From Odiellus spinosus (taxonomy: Eukaryota > Arthropoda > Arachnida > Opiliones > Phalangiidae): DNA of 64,000 nucleotides. The stretch is taken from assembly GCA_963920705.1 (NCBI GenBank), contig CAWUCO010000291.1, positions 124,001-188,000 on the forward strand. The letters are read 5' to 3'. Positions 27,400 to 41,429 of this stretch are shown here, in pieces (positions within the stretch are counted from its first letter, which is position 1; each line of letters starts with the position of its first letter). Below the pieces are notes generated by a model. That model was not told where the DNA came from. It searched no databases and saw nothing but the letters and a program-made list of their open reading frames with translations. A program made the translations under genes and the position numbers.

Positions 27400-30300
27400 A
27401 ACAAGATCCCTTGAAAAGCGGCATACCGAGAACAAGATCCCTTGAAAAGGGGCACACCGAGAACAAGATCCCTTCAAAAGGGGCACACCAAGAACAAGAT
27501 CCCTTGAAAAGCGGCACACCGAGAATAAGATCCCTTCAAAAGGGGCACATCGAGAACAAGATCCCTTCAAAAAGGGCACACCGAGAACAAGATTCCTTGA
27601 AAAGCGGCATACCGAGAACAAGATCCCTTGAAAAGCGGCATAACGAGAACAAGATCCCTTGAAAAGGGGCACACTGAGAACAAGATCCCTTGAAAAGGGG
27701 CACACCGAGAACAAGATCCCTTGAAAAGGGGCACTCCGAGAACAAGATCCCTTGAAAAGGGGCACACCGAGAAAAAGATCCCTTGAAAAAGGGCACACCG
27801 AGAACAAGATCCCTTGAAAAGGGGCACACCGAGAACAAGAATCCTTGAAAAGCGGCACACCGAGAACAAGATCCCTTGAAAAGCGGCATACCGAGAACAA
27901 GATCCCTTGTAAAGCGGGATACCGAGAACAAGTTCCCTTGAAAAGGGGCACACCGAGAACAAGATCCCTTGATAAGGGGCACACCAAGAACAAGATCCCT
28001 TGAAAAGGGGCACACCGAGAACAAGATCCCTTGAAAAGCGGCACACCGAGAACAAGATCCCTTGAAAAGGGGCACACCGAGAAAAAGATCCCTTGAAAAG
28101 GGGCACACCGAGAACAAGATCCCTTGAAAAGCGGCATACCGAGAACAAGATCCCTTGAAAAGGGGCACACCGAGAACAAGATCCCTTCAAAAGGGGCACA
28201 CCAAGAACAAGATCCCTTGAAAAGCGGCACACCGAGAATAAGATCCCTTCAAAAGGGGCACACCGAGAACAAGATCCCTTCAAAAAGGGCACACCGAGAA
28301 CAAGATCCCTTGAAAAGCGGCATACCGAGAACAAGATCCCTTGAAAAGGGGCACACCGAGAAAAAGATCGCTTGAAAAGGGGCACACCGAGAACAAGATC
28401 CCTTGAAAAGGGGCACACCGAGAACAAGATCCCTTGAAAAGGGGCACACCGAGAAAAAGATCCCTTGAAAAGGGGCACACCGAGAACAAGATCCCTTGAA
28501 AAGGGGCACACCGAGAACAAGATCCCTTGAAAAGGGGCACACCGAGAACAAGATCCCTTGAAAAGGGGCACACCGAGAACAAGATCCCTTGAAAAGGGGC
28601 ACACCGAGAAAAAGATCCCTTGAAAAAGGGCACACCGAGAACAAGATCCCTTGAAAAGCGGCATACCGAGAACAAGATCCCTTGAAAAGCTGCATACCGA
28701 GAACAAGATCCCTTGAAAAGGGGCACACCGAGAACAAGATCCCTTGAAAAGCGGCTAACCGAGAACAAGATCCCTTGAAAAGGGGCACACCGAGAACAAG
28801 ATCCCTTCAAAAAGGGCACACCGAGAACAAGATCCCTTGAAAAGCGGCATACCGAGAACAAGATCCCTTGAAAAGGGGCACACCGAGAACAAGATCCCTT
28901 GAAAATCGGCATACCGAGAACAAGATCCCTTGAAAAGCGGCATACCGAGAACAAGATCCCTTGAAAAGGGGCACACTGAGAACAAGATCCCTTGAAAAGC
29001 GGCCCACCGAGAACAAGATCCCTTGAAAAGGGGCACACCGAGAACAAGATTGATCCTTCAAAAAGGGCACACCGAGAACAAGATCCCTTGAAAAGCGGCA
29101 TACCGAGAACAAGATCCCTTGAAAAGCGGCATACCGAGAACAAGATCCCTTGAAAAGGGGCACACCGAGAACAAGATCCCTTGAAAAGGGGCACACCGAG
29201 AAAAAGATCCCTTGAAAAGGGGCACACCGAGAACAAGATCCCTTGAAAAGGGGCACACCGAGAACAAGATCCCTTGAAAAGGGGCTCACCGAGAACAAGA
29301 TCCCTTGAAAAGCGGCATACCGAGAACAAGATCCCTTGAAAAGGGGCACACCGAGAACAAGATCCCTTCAAAAGGGGCACACCAAGATCAAGATCCCTTG
29401 AAAAGCGGCACACCGAGAATAAGATCCCTTCAAAAGGGGCACACCGAGAACAAGATCCCTTCAAAAAGGGCACACCGAGAACAAGATCCCTTGAAAAGCG
29501 GCATACCGAGAACAAGATCCCTTGAAAATCGGCATACCGAGAACAAGATCCCTTGAAAAGGGGCACACCGAGAACAAGATCCCTTGAAAAGGGGCACACC
29601 GAGAACAAGATCCCTTGAAAAGGGGCACACCGAGAAAAAGATCCCTTGAAAAGGGGCACACCGAGAACAAGATCCCTTGAAAAGGGGCACACCGAGAACA
29701 AGATCCCTTGAAAAGCGGCACACCGAGAACAAGATCCCTTGAAAAGGGGCACACCGAGAAAAAGATCCCTTGAAAAGGGGCACACCGAGAAAAAGATCCC
29801 TTGAAAAGGGGCACACCGAGAACAAGATCCCTTGAAAAGGGGCACACCGAGAAAAAGATCCCTTGAAAAGGGGCACACCGAGAACAAGATCCCTTGAAAA
29901 GGGGCACACCGAGAACAAGATCCCTTGAAAAGGGGCACACCGAGAACAAGATCCCTTGAAAAGCGGCATACCGAGAACAAGATCCCTTGAAAAGGGGCAC
30001 ACCGAGAACAAGATCCCTTCAAAAGGGGCACACCAAGAACAAGATCCCTTGAAAAGCGGCACACCGAGAATAAGATCCCTTGAAAATCGGCATACCGAGA
30101 ACAAGATCCCTTGAAAAGCGGCATACCGAGAACAAGATCCCTTGAAAAGGGGCACACTGAGAACAAGATCCCTTGAAAAGGGGCACACCGAGAACAAGAT
30201 CCCTTGAAAAGGGGCACTCCGAGAACAAGATCCCTTGAAAAGCGGCATACCGAGAACAAGATCCCTTGAAAAGGGGCACACCGAGAACAAGATCCCTTCA

Positions 30301-33300
30301 AAAGGGGCACACCAAGATCAAGATCCCTTGAAAAGCGGCACACCGAGAATAAGATCCCTTCAAAAGGGGCACACCGAGAACAAGATCCCTTCAAAAGGGG
30401 CACACCGAGAACAAGATCCCTTGAAAAGCGGCATACCGAGAACAAGATCCCTTGAAAATCGGCATACCGAGAACAAGATCCCTTGAAAAGGGGCACACCG
30501 AGAACAAGATCCCTTGAAAAGGGGCACACCGAGAACAAGATCCCTTGAAAAGGGGCACACCGAGAAAAAGATCCCTTGAAAAGGGGCACACCGAGAACAA
30601 GATCCCTTGAAAAGGGGCACACCGAGAACAAGATCCCTTGAAAAGCGGTACACCGAGAACAAGATCCCTTGAAAAGGGGCACACCGAGAAAAAGATCCCT
30701 TGAAAAGGGGCACACCGAGAAAAAGATCCCTTGAAAAGGGGCACACCGAGAACAAGATCCCTTGAAAAGGGGCACACCGAGAAAAAGATCCCTTGAAAAG
30801 GGGCACACCGAGAACAAGATCCCTTGAAAAGGGGCACACCGAGAACAAGATCCCTTGAAAAGGGGCACACCGAGAACAAGATCCCTTGAAAAGCGGCATA
30901 CCGAGAACAAGATCCCTTGAAAAGGGGCACACCGAGAACAAGATCCCTTCAAAAGGGGCACACCAAGAACAAGATCCCTTGAAAATCGGCACACCGAGAA
31001 TAATATCCCTTCAAAAGGGGCACACCGAGAACAAGATCCCTTCAAAAAGGGCACACCGAGAACAAGATCCCTTGAAAAGCGGCATACCGAGAACAAGATC
31101 CCTTGAAAAGCGGCATACCGAGAACAAGATCCCTTGAAAAGGGGCACACTGAGAACAAGATCCCTTGAAAAGGGGCACTCCGAGAACAAGATCCCTTGAA
31201 AAGGGGCACACCGAGAAAAAGATCCCTTGAAAAAGGGCACACCGAGAACAAGATCCCTTGAAAAGGGGCACACCGAGAACAAGATCCCTTGAAAAGGGGC
31301 ACACCGAGAACAAGATCCCTTGAAAAGCGGCACACCGAGAACAAGATCCCTTGAAAAGCGGCATACCGAGAACAAGATCCCTTGAAAAGCGGGATACCGA
31401 GAACAAGTTCCCTTGAAAAGGGGCACACCGAGAACAAGATCCCTTGATAAGGGGCACACCGAGAACAAGATCCCTTGAAAAGGGGCACACCGAGAACAAG
31501 ATCCCTTGAAAAGCGGCACACCGAGAACAAGATCCCTTGAAAAGGGGCACACCGAGAAAAAGATCCCTTGAAAAGGGGCACACCGAGAAAAAGATCCCTT
31601 GAAAAGGGGCACACCGAGAACAAGATCCCTTGAAAAGGGGCACACCGAGAACAAGATCCCTTGAAAAGCGGCTAACCGAGAACAAGATCCCTTGAAAAGG
31701 GGCACACCGAGAACAAGATCCCTTCAAAAAGGGCACACCGAGAACAAGATCCCTTGAAAAGCGGCATACCGAGAACAAGATCCCTTGAAAAGGGGCACAC
31801 CGAGAACAAGATCCCTTGAAAATCGGCATACCGAGAACAAGATCCCTTGAAAAGCGGCATACCGAGAACAAGATCCCTTGAAAAGGGGCACACTGAGAAC
31901 AAGATCCCTTGAAAAGCGGCCCACCGAGAACAAGATCCCTTGAAAAGGGGCACACCGAGAACAAGATTGATCCTTCAAAAAGGGCACACCGAGAACAAGA
32001 TCCCTTGAAAAGCGGCATACCGAGAACAAGATCCCTTGAAAAGCGGCATACCGAGAACAAGATCCCTTGAAAAGGGGCACACCGAGAACAAGATCCCTTG
32101 AAAAGGGGCACACCGAGAAAAAGATCCCTTGAAAAGGGGCACACCGAGAACAAGATCCCTTGAAAAGGGGCACACCGAGAACAAGATCCCTTGAAAAGGG
32201 GCTCACCGAGAACAAGATCCCTTGAAAAGCGGCATACCGAGAACAAGATCCCTTGAAAAGGGGCACACCGAGAACAAGATCCCTTCAAAAGGGGCACACC
32301 AAGATCAAGATCCCTTGAAAAGCGGCACACCGAGAATAAGATCCCTTCAAAAGGGGCACACCGAGAACAAGATCCCTTCAAAAAGGGCACACCGAGAACA
32401 AGATCCCTTGAAAAGCGGCATACCGAGAACAAGATCCCTTGAAAATCGGCATACCGAGAACAAGATCCCTTGAAAAGGGGCACACCGAGAACAAGATCCC
32501 TTGAAAAGGGGCACACCGAGAACAAGATCCCTTGAAAAGGGGCACACCGAGAAAAAGATCCCTTGAAAAGGGGCACACCGAGAACAAGATCCCTTGAAAA
32601 GGGGCACACCGAGAACAAGATCCCTTGAAAAGCGGCACACCGAGAACAAGATCCCTTGAAAAGGGGCACACCGAGAAAAAGATCCCTTGAAAAGGGGCAC
32701 ACCGAGAAAAAGATCCCTTGAAAAGGGGCACACCTAGAACAAGATCCCTTGAAAAGGGGCACACCGAGAAAAAGATCCCTTGAAAAGGGGCACACCGAGA
32801 ACAAGATCCCTTGAAAAGGGGCACACCGAGAACAAGATCCCTTGAAAAGGGGCACACCGAGAACAAGATCCCTTGAAAAGCGGCATACCGAGAAAAAGAT
32901 CCCTTGAAAAGGGGCACACCGAGAACAAGATCCCTTCAAAAGGGGCACACCAAGAACAAGATCCCTTGAAAAGCGGCACACCGAGAATAAGATCCCTTGA
33001 AAATCGGCATACCGAGAACAAGATCCCTTGAAAAGCGGCATACCGAGAACAAGATCCCTTGAAAAGGGGCACACTGAGAACAAGATCCCTTGAAAAGGGG
33101 CACACCGAGAACAAGATCCCTTGAAAAGGGGCACTCCGAGAACAAGATCCCTTGAAAAGCGGCATACCGAGAACAAGATCCCTTGAAAAGGGGCACACCG
33201 AGAACAAGATCCCTTCAAAAGGGGCACACCAAGATCAAGATCCCTTGAAAAGCGGCACACCGAGAATAAGATCCCTTCAAAAGGGGCACACCGAGAACAA

Positions 33301-36300
33301 GATCCCTTCAAAAAGGGCACACCGAGAACAAGATCCCTTGAAAAGCGGCATACCGAGAACAAGATCCCTTGAAAATCGGCATACCGAGAACAAGATCCCT
33401 TGAAAAGGGGCACACCGAGAACAAGATCCCTTGAAAAGGGGCACACCGAGAACAAGATCCCTTGAAAAGGGGCACACCGAGAAAAAGATCCCTTGAAAAG
33501 GGGCACACCGAGAACAAGATCCCTTGAAAAGGGGCACACCGAGAACAAGATCCCTTGAAAAGCGGTACACCGAGAACAAGATCCCTTGAAAAGGGGCACA
33601 CCGAGAAAAAGATCCCTTGAAAAGGGGCACACCGAGAAAAAGATCCCTTGAAAAGGGGCACACCGAGAACAAGATCCCTTGAAAAGGGGCACACCGAGAA
33701 AAAGATCCCTTGAAAAGGGGCACACCGAGAACAAGATCCCTTGAAAAGGGGCACACCGAGAACAAGATCCCTTGAAAAGGGGCACACCGAGAACAAGATC
33801 CCTTGAAAAGCGGCATACCGAGAACAAGATCCCTTGAAAAGGGGCACACCGAGAACAAGATCCCTTCAAAAGGGGCACACCAAGAACAAGATCCCTTGAA
33901 AAGCGGCACACCGAGAATAATATCCCTTCAAAAGGGGCACACCGAGAACAAGATCCCTTCAAAAAGGGCACACCGAGAACAAGATCCCTTGAAAAGCGGC
34001 ATACCGAGAACAAGATCCCTTGAAAAGCGGCATACCGAGAACAAGATCCCTTGAAAAGGGGCACACTGAGAACAATATCCCTTGAAAAGGGGCACTCCGA
34101 GAACAAGATCCCTTGAAAAGGGGCACACCGAGAAAAAGATCCCTTGAAAAAGGGCACACCGAGAACAAGATCCCTTGAAAAGGGGCACACCGAGAACAAG
34201 ATCCCTTGAAAAGGGGCACACCGAGAACAAGATCCCTTGAAAAGCGGCACACCGAGAACAAGATCCCTTGAAAAGCGGCATACCGAGAACAAGATCCCTT
34301 GAAAAGCGGGATACCGAGAACAAGTTCCCTTGAAAAGGGGCACACCGAGAACAAGATCCCTTGATAAGGGGCACACCGAGAACAAGATCCCTTGAAAAGG
34401 GGCACACCGAGAACAAGATCCCTTGAAAAGCGGCACACCGAGAACAAGATCCCTTGAAAAGGGGCACACCGAGAAAAAGATCCCTTGAAAAGGGGCACAC
34501 CGAGAACAAGATCCCTTGAAAAGCGGCATACCGAGAACAAGATCCCTTGAAAAGGGGCACACCGAGAACAAGATCCCTTCAAAAGGGGCACACCAAGAAC
34601 AAGATCCCTTGAAAAGCGGCACACCGAGAATAAGATCCCTTCAAAAGGGGCACACCGAGAACAAGATCCCTTCAAAAAGGGCACACCGAGAACAAGATCC
34701 CTTGAAAAGCGGCATACCGAGAACAAGATCCCTTGAAAAGGGGCACACCGAGAAAAAGATCCCTTGAAAAGGGGCACACCGAGAACAAGATCCCTTGAAA
34801 AGGGGCACACCGAGAACAAGATCCCTTGAAAAGGGGCACACCGAGAAAAAGATCCCTTGAAAAGGGGCACACCGAGAACAAGATCCCTTGAAAAGGGGCA
34901 CACCGAGAACAAGATCCCTTGAAAAGGGGCACACCGAGAACAAGATCCCTTGAAAAGGGGCACACCGAGAACAATATCCCTTGAAAAGGGGCACACCGAG
35001 AAAAAGATCCCTTGAAAAAGGGCACACCGAGAACAAGATCCCTTGAAAAGCGGCATACCGAGAACAAGATCCCTTGAAAAGCTGCATACCGAGAACAAGA
35101 TCCCTTGAAAAGGGGCACACCGAGAACAAGATCCCTTGAAAAGCGGCCCACCGAGAACAAGATCCCTTGAAAAGGGGCACACCGAGAACAAGATCCCTTC
35201 AAAAAGGGCACACCGAGAACAAGATCCCTTGAAAAGCGGCATACCGAGAACAAGATCCCTTGAAAAGGGGCACACCGAGAACAAGATCCCTTGAAAATCG
35301 GCATACCGAGAACAAGATCCCTTGAAAAGCGGCATACCGAGAACAAGATCCCTTGAAAAGGGGCACACCGAGAACAAGATCCCTTGAAAAGCGGCCCACC
35401 GAGAACAAGATCCCTTGAAAAGGGGCACACCGAGAACAAGATTGATCCTTCAAAAAGGGCACACCGAGAACAAGATCCCTTGAAAAGCGGCATACCGAGA
35501 ACAAGATCCCTTGAAAAGCGGCATACCGAGAACAAGATCCCTTGAAAAGGGGCACACCGAGAACAAGATCCCTTGAAAAGGGGCACACCGAGAAAAAGAT
35601 CCCTTGAAAAGGGGCACACCGAGAACAAGATCCCTTGAAAAGGGGCACACCGAGAACAAGATCCCTTGAAAAGGGGCACACCGAGAACAAGATCCCTTGA
35701 AAAGGGGCACACCGAGAACAAGATCCCTTGAAAAGCGGCACACCGAGAACAAGATCCCTTGAAAAGGGGCACACCGAGAAAAAGATCCCTTGAAAAGGGG
35801 CACACCGAGAAAAAGATCCCTTGAAAAGGGGCACACCGAGAACAAGATCCCTTGAAAAGGGGCACACCGAGAAAAAGATCCCTTGAAAAGGGGCACACCG
35901 AGAACAAGATCCCTTGAAAAGGGGCACACCGAGAACAAGATCCCTTGAAAAGGGGCACACCGAGAACAAGATCCCTTGAAAAGGGGCACACCGAGAACAA
36001 GATCCCTTGAAAAGCGGCATACCGAGAACAAGATCCCTTGAAAAGGGGCACACCGAGAACAAGATCCCTTCAAAAGGGGCACACCAAGAACAAGATCCCT
36101 TGAAAAGCGGCACACCGAGAATAAGATCCCTTGAAAAGCGGCATACCGAGAACAAGATCCCTTGAAAAGCGGCATACCGAGAACAAGATCCCTTGAAAAG
36201 GGGCACACTGAGAACAAGATCCCTTGAAAAGGGGCACACCGAGAACAAGATCCCTTGAAAAGGGGCACTCCGAGAACAAGATCCCTTGAAAAGCGGCATA

Positions 36301-38600
36301 CCGAGAACAAGATCCCTTGAAAAGGGGCACACCGAGAACAAGATCCCTTCAAAAGGGGCACACCAAGATCAAGATCCCTTGAAAAGCGGCACACCGAGAA
36401 TAAGATCCCTTCAAAAGGGGCACACCGAGAACAAGATCCCTTCAAAAAGGGCACACCGAGAACAAGATCCCTTGAAAAGCGGCATACCGAGAACAAGATC
36501 CCTTGAAAATCGGCATACCGAGAACAAGATCCCTTGAAAAGGGGCACACCGAGAACAAGATCCCTTGAAAAGGGGCACACCGAGAACAAGATCCCTTGAA
36601 AAGGGGCACACCGAGAAAAAGATCCCTTGAAAAGGGGCAAACCGAGAACAAGATCCCTTGAAAAGGGGCACACCGAGAACAAGATCCCTTGAAAAGCGGT
36701 ACACCGAGAACAAGATCCCTTGAAAAGGGGCACACCGAGAAAAAGATCCCTTGAAAAGGGGCACACCGAGAAAAAGATCCCTTGAAAAGGGGCACACCGA
36801 GAACAAGATCCCTTGAAAAGGGGCACACCGAGAAAAAGATCCCTTGAAAAGGGGCACACCGAGAACAAGATCCCTTGAAAAGGGGCACACCGAGAACAAG
36901 ATCCCTTGAAAAGGGGCACACCGAGAACAAGATCCCTTGAAAAGCGGCATACCGAGAACAAGATCCCTTGAAAAGGGGCACACCGAGAACAAGATCCCTT
37001 CAAAAGGGGCACACCAAGAACAAGATCCCTTGAAAAGCGGCACACCGAGAATAAGATCCCTTCAAAAGGGGCACACCGAGAACAAGATCCCTTCAAAAAG
37101 GGCACACCGAGAACAAGATCCCTTCAAAAAGGGCACACCGAGAACAAGATCCCTTGAAAAGCGGCATACCGAGAACAAGATCCCTTGAAAAGCGGCATAC
37201 CGAGAACAAGATCCCTTGAAAAGGGGCACACTGAGAACAAGATCCCTTGAAAAGGGGCACTCCGAGAACAAGATCCCTTGAAAAGGGGCACACCGAGAAA
37301 AAGATCCCTTGAAAAAGGGCACACCGAGAACAAGATCCCTTGAAAAGGGGCACACCGAGAACAAGATCCCTTGAAAAGCGGCACACCGAGAACAAGATCC
37401 CTTGAAAAGCGGCATACCGAGAACAAGATCCCTTGAAAAGCGGGATACCGAGAACAAGTTCCCTTGAAAAGGAGCACACCGAGAACAAGATCCCTTGATA
37501 AGGGGCACACCGAGAACAAGATCCCTTGAAAAGGGGCACACCGAGAACAAGATCCCTTGAAAAGCGGCACACCGAGAACAAGATCCCTTGAAAAGGGGCA
37601 CACCGAGAAAAAGATCCCTTGAAAAGGGGCACACCGAGACAAAGATCCCTTGAAAAGCGGCATACCGAGAACAAGATCCCTTGAAAAGGGGCACACCGAG
37701 AACAAGATCCCTTCAAAAGGGGCACACCAAGAACAAGATCCCTTGAAAAGCGGCACACCGAGAATAAGATCCCTTCAAAAGGGGCACACCGAGAACAAGA
37801 TCCCTTCAAAAAGGGCACACCGAGAACAAGATCCCTTGAAAAGCGGCATACCGAGAACAAGATCCCTTGAAAAGGGGCACACCGAGAAAAAGATCCCTTG
37901 AAAAGGGGCACACCGAGAACAAGATCCCTTGAAAAGGGGCACACCGAGAACAAGATCCCTTGAAAAGGGGCACACTGAGAAAAAGATCCCTTGAAAAGGG
38001 GCACACCGAGAACAAGATCCCTTGAAAAGGGGCACACCGAGAACAAGATCCCTTGAAAAGGGGCACACCGAGAACAAGATCCCTTGAAAAGGGGCACACC
38101 GAGAACAAGATCCCTTGAAAAGGGGCACACCGAGAAAAAGATCCCTTGAAAAAGGGCACACCGAGAACAAGATCCCTTGAAAAGCGGCATACCGAGAACA
38201 AGATCCCTTGAAAAGCTGCATACCGAGAACAAGATCCCTTGAAAAGGGGCACACCGAGAACAAGATCCCTTGAAAAGCGGCCCACCGAGAACAAGATCCC
38301 TTGAAAAGGGGCACACCGAGAACAAGATCCCTTCAAAAAGGGCACACCGAGAACAAGATCCCTTGAAAAGCGGCATACCGAGAACAAGATCCCTTGAAAA
38401 GGGGCACACCGAGAACAAGATCCCTTGAAAATCGGCATACCGAGAACAAGATCCCTTGAAAAGCGGCATACCGAGAACAAGATCCCTTGAAAAGGGGCAA
38501 ACCGAGAACAAGATCCCTTGAAAAGCGGCCCACCGAGAACAAGATCCCTTGAAAAGGGGCACACCGAGAACAAGATTGATCCTTCAAAAAGGGCACACCG
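27400..38600. repeat. Three or more tandem ~3-kb higher-order copies
   Basis: Cassettes at 29,305, 30,235 and 30,886 recur 2,917 bp later at 32,222, 33,152 and 33,803. Those at 33,152, 33,803 and 34,516 recur 3,134 bp later at 36,286, 36,937 and 37,650. The two offsets differ by 217 bp, exactly seven 31-bp units. The 713-bp cassette spacing seen at 33,803/34,516 and 36,937/37,650 also occurs at 27,411/28,124, which suggests a partial earlier copy. All 34-bp marker units from 29.0 kb onward carry GATTGATCC. Confidence 0.82.
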
Positions 38601-41429
38601 AGAACAAGATCCCTTGAAAAGCGGCATACCGAGAACAAGATCCCTTGAAAAGCGGCATACCGAGAACAAGATCCCTTGAAAAGGGGCACACCGAGAACAA
38701 GATCCCTTGAAAAGGGGCACACCGAGAAAAAGATCCCTTGAAAAGGGGCACACCGAGAACAAGATCCCTTGAAAAGGGGCACACCGAGAACAAGATCCCT
38801 TGAAAAGGGGCACACCGAGAACAAGATCCCTTGAAAAGCGGCATACCGAGAACAAGATCCCTTGAAAAGGTGCACACCGAGAACAAGATCCCTTGAAAAG
38901 GGGCACACCGAGAACAAGATCCCTTGAAAAGCGGCATACCGAGAACAAGATCCCTTGAAAAGGGGCACACCGAGAACAAGATCCCTTCAAAAGGGGCACA
39001 CCAAGAACAAGATCCCTTGAAAAGCGGCACACCGAGAATAAGATCCCTTCAAAAGGGGCACACCGAGAACAAGATCCCTTCAAAAAGGGCACACCGAGAA
39101 CAAGATCCCTTGAAAAGCGGCATACCGAAAACAAGATCCCTTGAAAAGGGGCACACCGAGAAAAAGATCCCTTGAAAAGGGGCACACCGAGAACAAGATC
39201 CCTTGAAAAGGGGCACACCGAGAACAAGATCCCTTGAAAAGGGGCACACCGAGAAAAAGATCCCTTGAAAAGGGGCACACCGAGAACAAGATCCCTTGAA
39301 AAGGGGCACACCGAGAACAAGATCCCTTGAAAAGGGGCACACCGAGAACAAGATCCCTTGAAAAGGGGCACACCGAGAACAAGATCCCTTGAAAAGGGGC
39401 ACACCGAGAAAAAGATCCCTTGAAAAAGGGCACACCGAGAACAAGATCCCTTGAAAAGCGGCATACCGAGAACAAGATCCCTTGAAAAGCTGCATACCGA
39501 GAACAAGATCCCTTGAAAAGGGGCACACCGAGAACAAGATCCCTTGAAAAGCGGCCCACCGAGAACAAGATCCCTTGAAAAGGGGCACACCGAGAACAAG
39601 ATCCCTTCAAAAAGGGCACACCGAGAACAAGATCCCTTGAAAAGCGGCATACCGAGAACAAGATCCCTTGAAAAGGGGCACACCGAGAACAAGATCCCTT
39701 GAAAATCGGCATACCGAGAACAAGATCCCTTGAAAAGCGGCATACCGAGAACAAGATCCCTTGAAAAGGGGCACACCGAGAACAAGATCCCTTGAAAAGC
39801 GGCCCACGAGAACAAGATCCCTTGAAAAGGGGCACACCGAGAACAAGATTGATCCTTCAAAAAGGGCACACCGAGAACAAGATCCCTTGAAAAGCGGCAT
39901 ACCGAGAACAAGATCCCTTGAAAAGCGGCATACCGAGAACAAGATCCCTTGAAAAGGGGCACACCGAGAACAAGATCCCTTGAAAAGGGGCACACCGAGA
40001 AAAAGATCCCTTGAAAAGGGGCACACCGAGAACAAGATCCCTTGAAAAGGGGCACACCGAGAACAAGATCCCTTGAAAAGGGGCACACCGAGAACAAGAT
40101 CCCTTGAAAAGCGGCATACCGAGAACAAGATCCCTTGAAAAGGGGCACACCGAGAACAAGATCCCTTCAAAAGGGGCACACCAAGATCAAGATCCCTTGA
40201 AAAGCGGCACACCGAGAATAAGATCCCTTCAAAAGGGGCACACCGAGAACAAGATCCCTTCAAAAAGGGCACACCGAGAACAAGATCCCTTGAAAAGCGG
40301 CATACCGAGAACAAGATCCCTTGAAAAGGGGCACACCGAGAACAAGATCCCTTGAAAAGCGGCCCACCGAGAACAAGATCCCTTGAAAAGGGGCACACCG
40401 AGAACAAGATCCCTTCAAAAAGGGCACACCGAGAACAAGATCCCTTGAAAAGCGGCATACCGAGAACAAGATCCCTTGAAAAGGGGCACACCGAGAACAA
40501 GATCCCTTGAAAATCGGCATACCGAGAACAAGATCCCTTGAAAAGCGGCATACCGAGAACAAGATCCCTTGAAAAGGGGCACACCGAGAACAAGATCCCT
40601 TGAAAAGCGGCCCACCGAGAACAAGATCCCTTGAAAAGGGGCACACCGAGAACAAGATTGATCCTTCAAAAAGGGCACACCGAGAACAAGATCCCTTGAA
40701 AAGCGGCATACCGAGAACAAGATCCCTTGAAAAGCGGCATACCGAGAACAAGATCCCTTGAAAAGCGGCATACCGAGAACAAGATCCCTTGAAAAGGGGC
40801 ACACCGAGAACAAGATCCCTTGAAAAGGGGCACACCGAGAAAAAGATCCCTTGAAAAGGGGCACACCGAGAACAAGATCCCTTGAAAAGGGGCACACCGA
40901 GAACAAGATCCCTTGAAAAGGGGCACACCGAGAACAAGATCCCTTGAAAAGCGGCATACCGAGAACAAGATCCCTTGAAAAGGGGCACACCGAGAAAAAG
41001 ATCCCTTGAAAATCGGCATACCGAGAACAAGATCCCTTGAAAAGCGGCATACCGAGAACAAGATCCCTTGAAAAGGGGCACACCGAGAACAAGATCCCTT
41101 GAAAAGGGGCACACCGAGAACAAGATCCCTTGAAAAGCGGCCCACCGAGAACAAGATCCCTTGAAAAGGGGCACACCGAGAACAAGATCCCTTCAAAAAG
41201 GGCACACCGAGAACAAGATCCCTTGAAAAGCGGCATACCGAGAACAAGATCCCTTGAAAAGGGGCACACCGAGAACAAGATCCCTTGAAAATCGGCATAC
41301 CGAGAACAAGATCCCTTGAAAAGCGGCATACCGAGAACAAGATCCCTTGAAAAGGGGCACACCGAGAACAAGATCCCTTGAAAAGCGGCCCACCGAGAAC
41401 AAGATCCCTTGAAAAGGGGCACACCGAGA

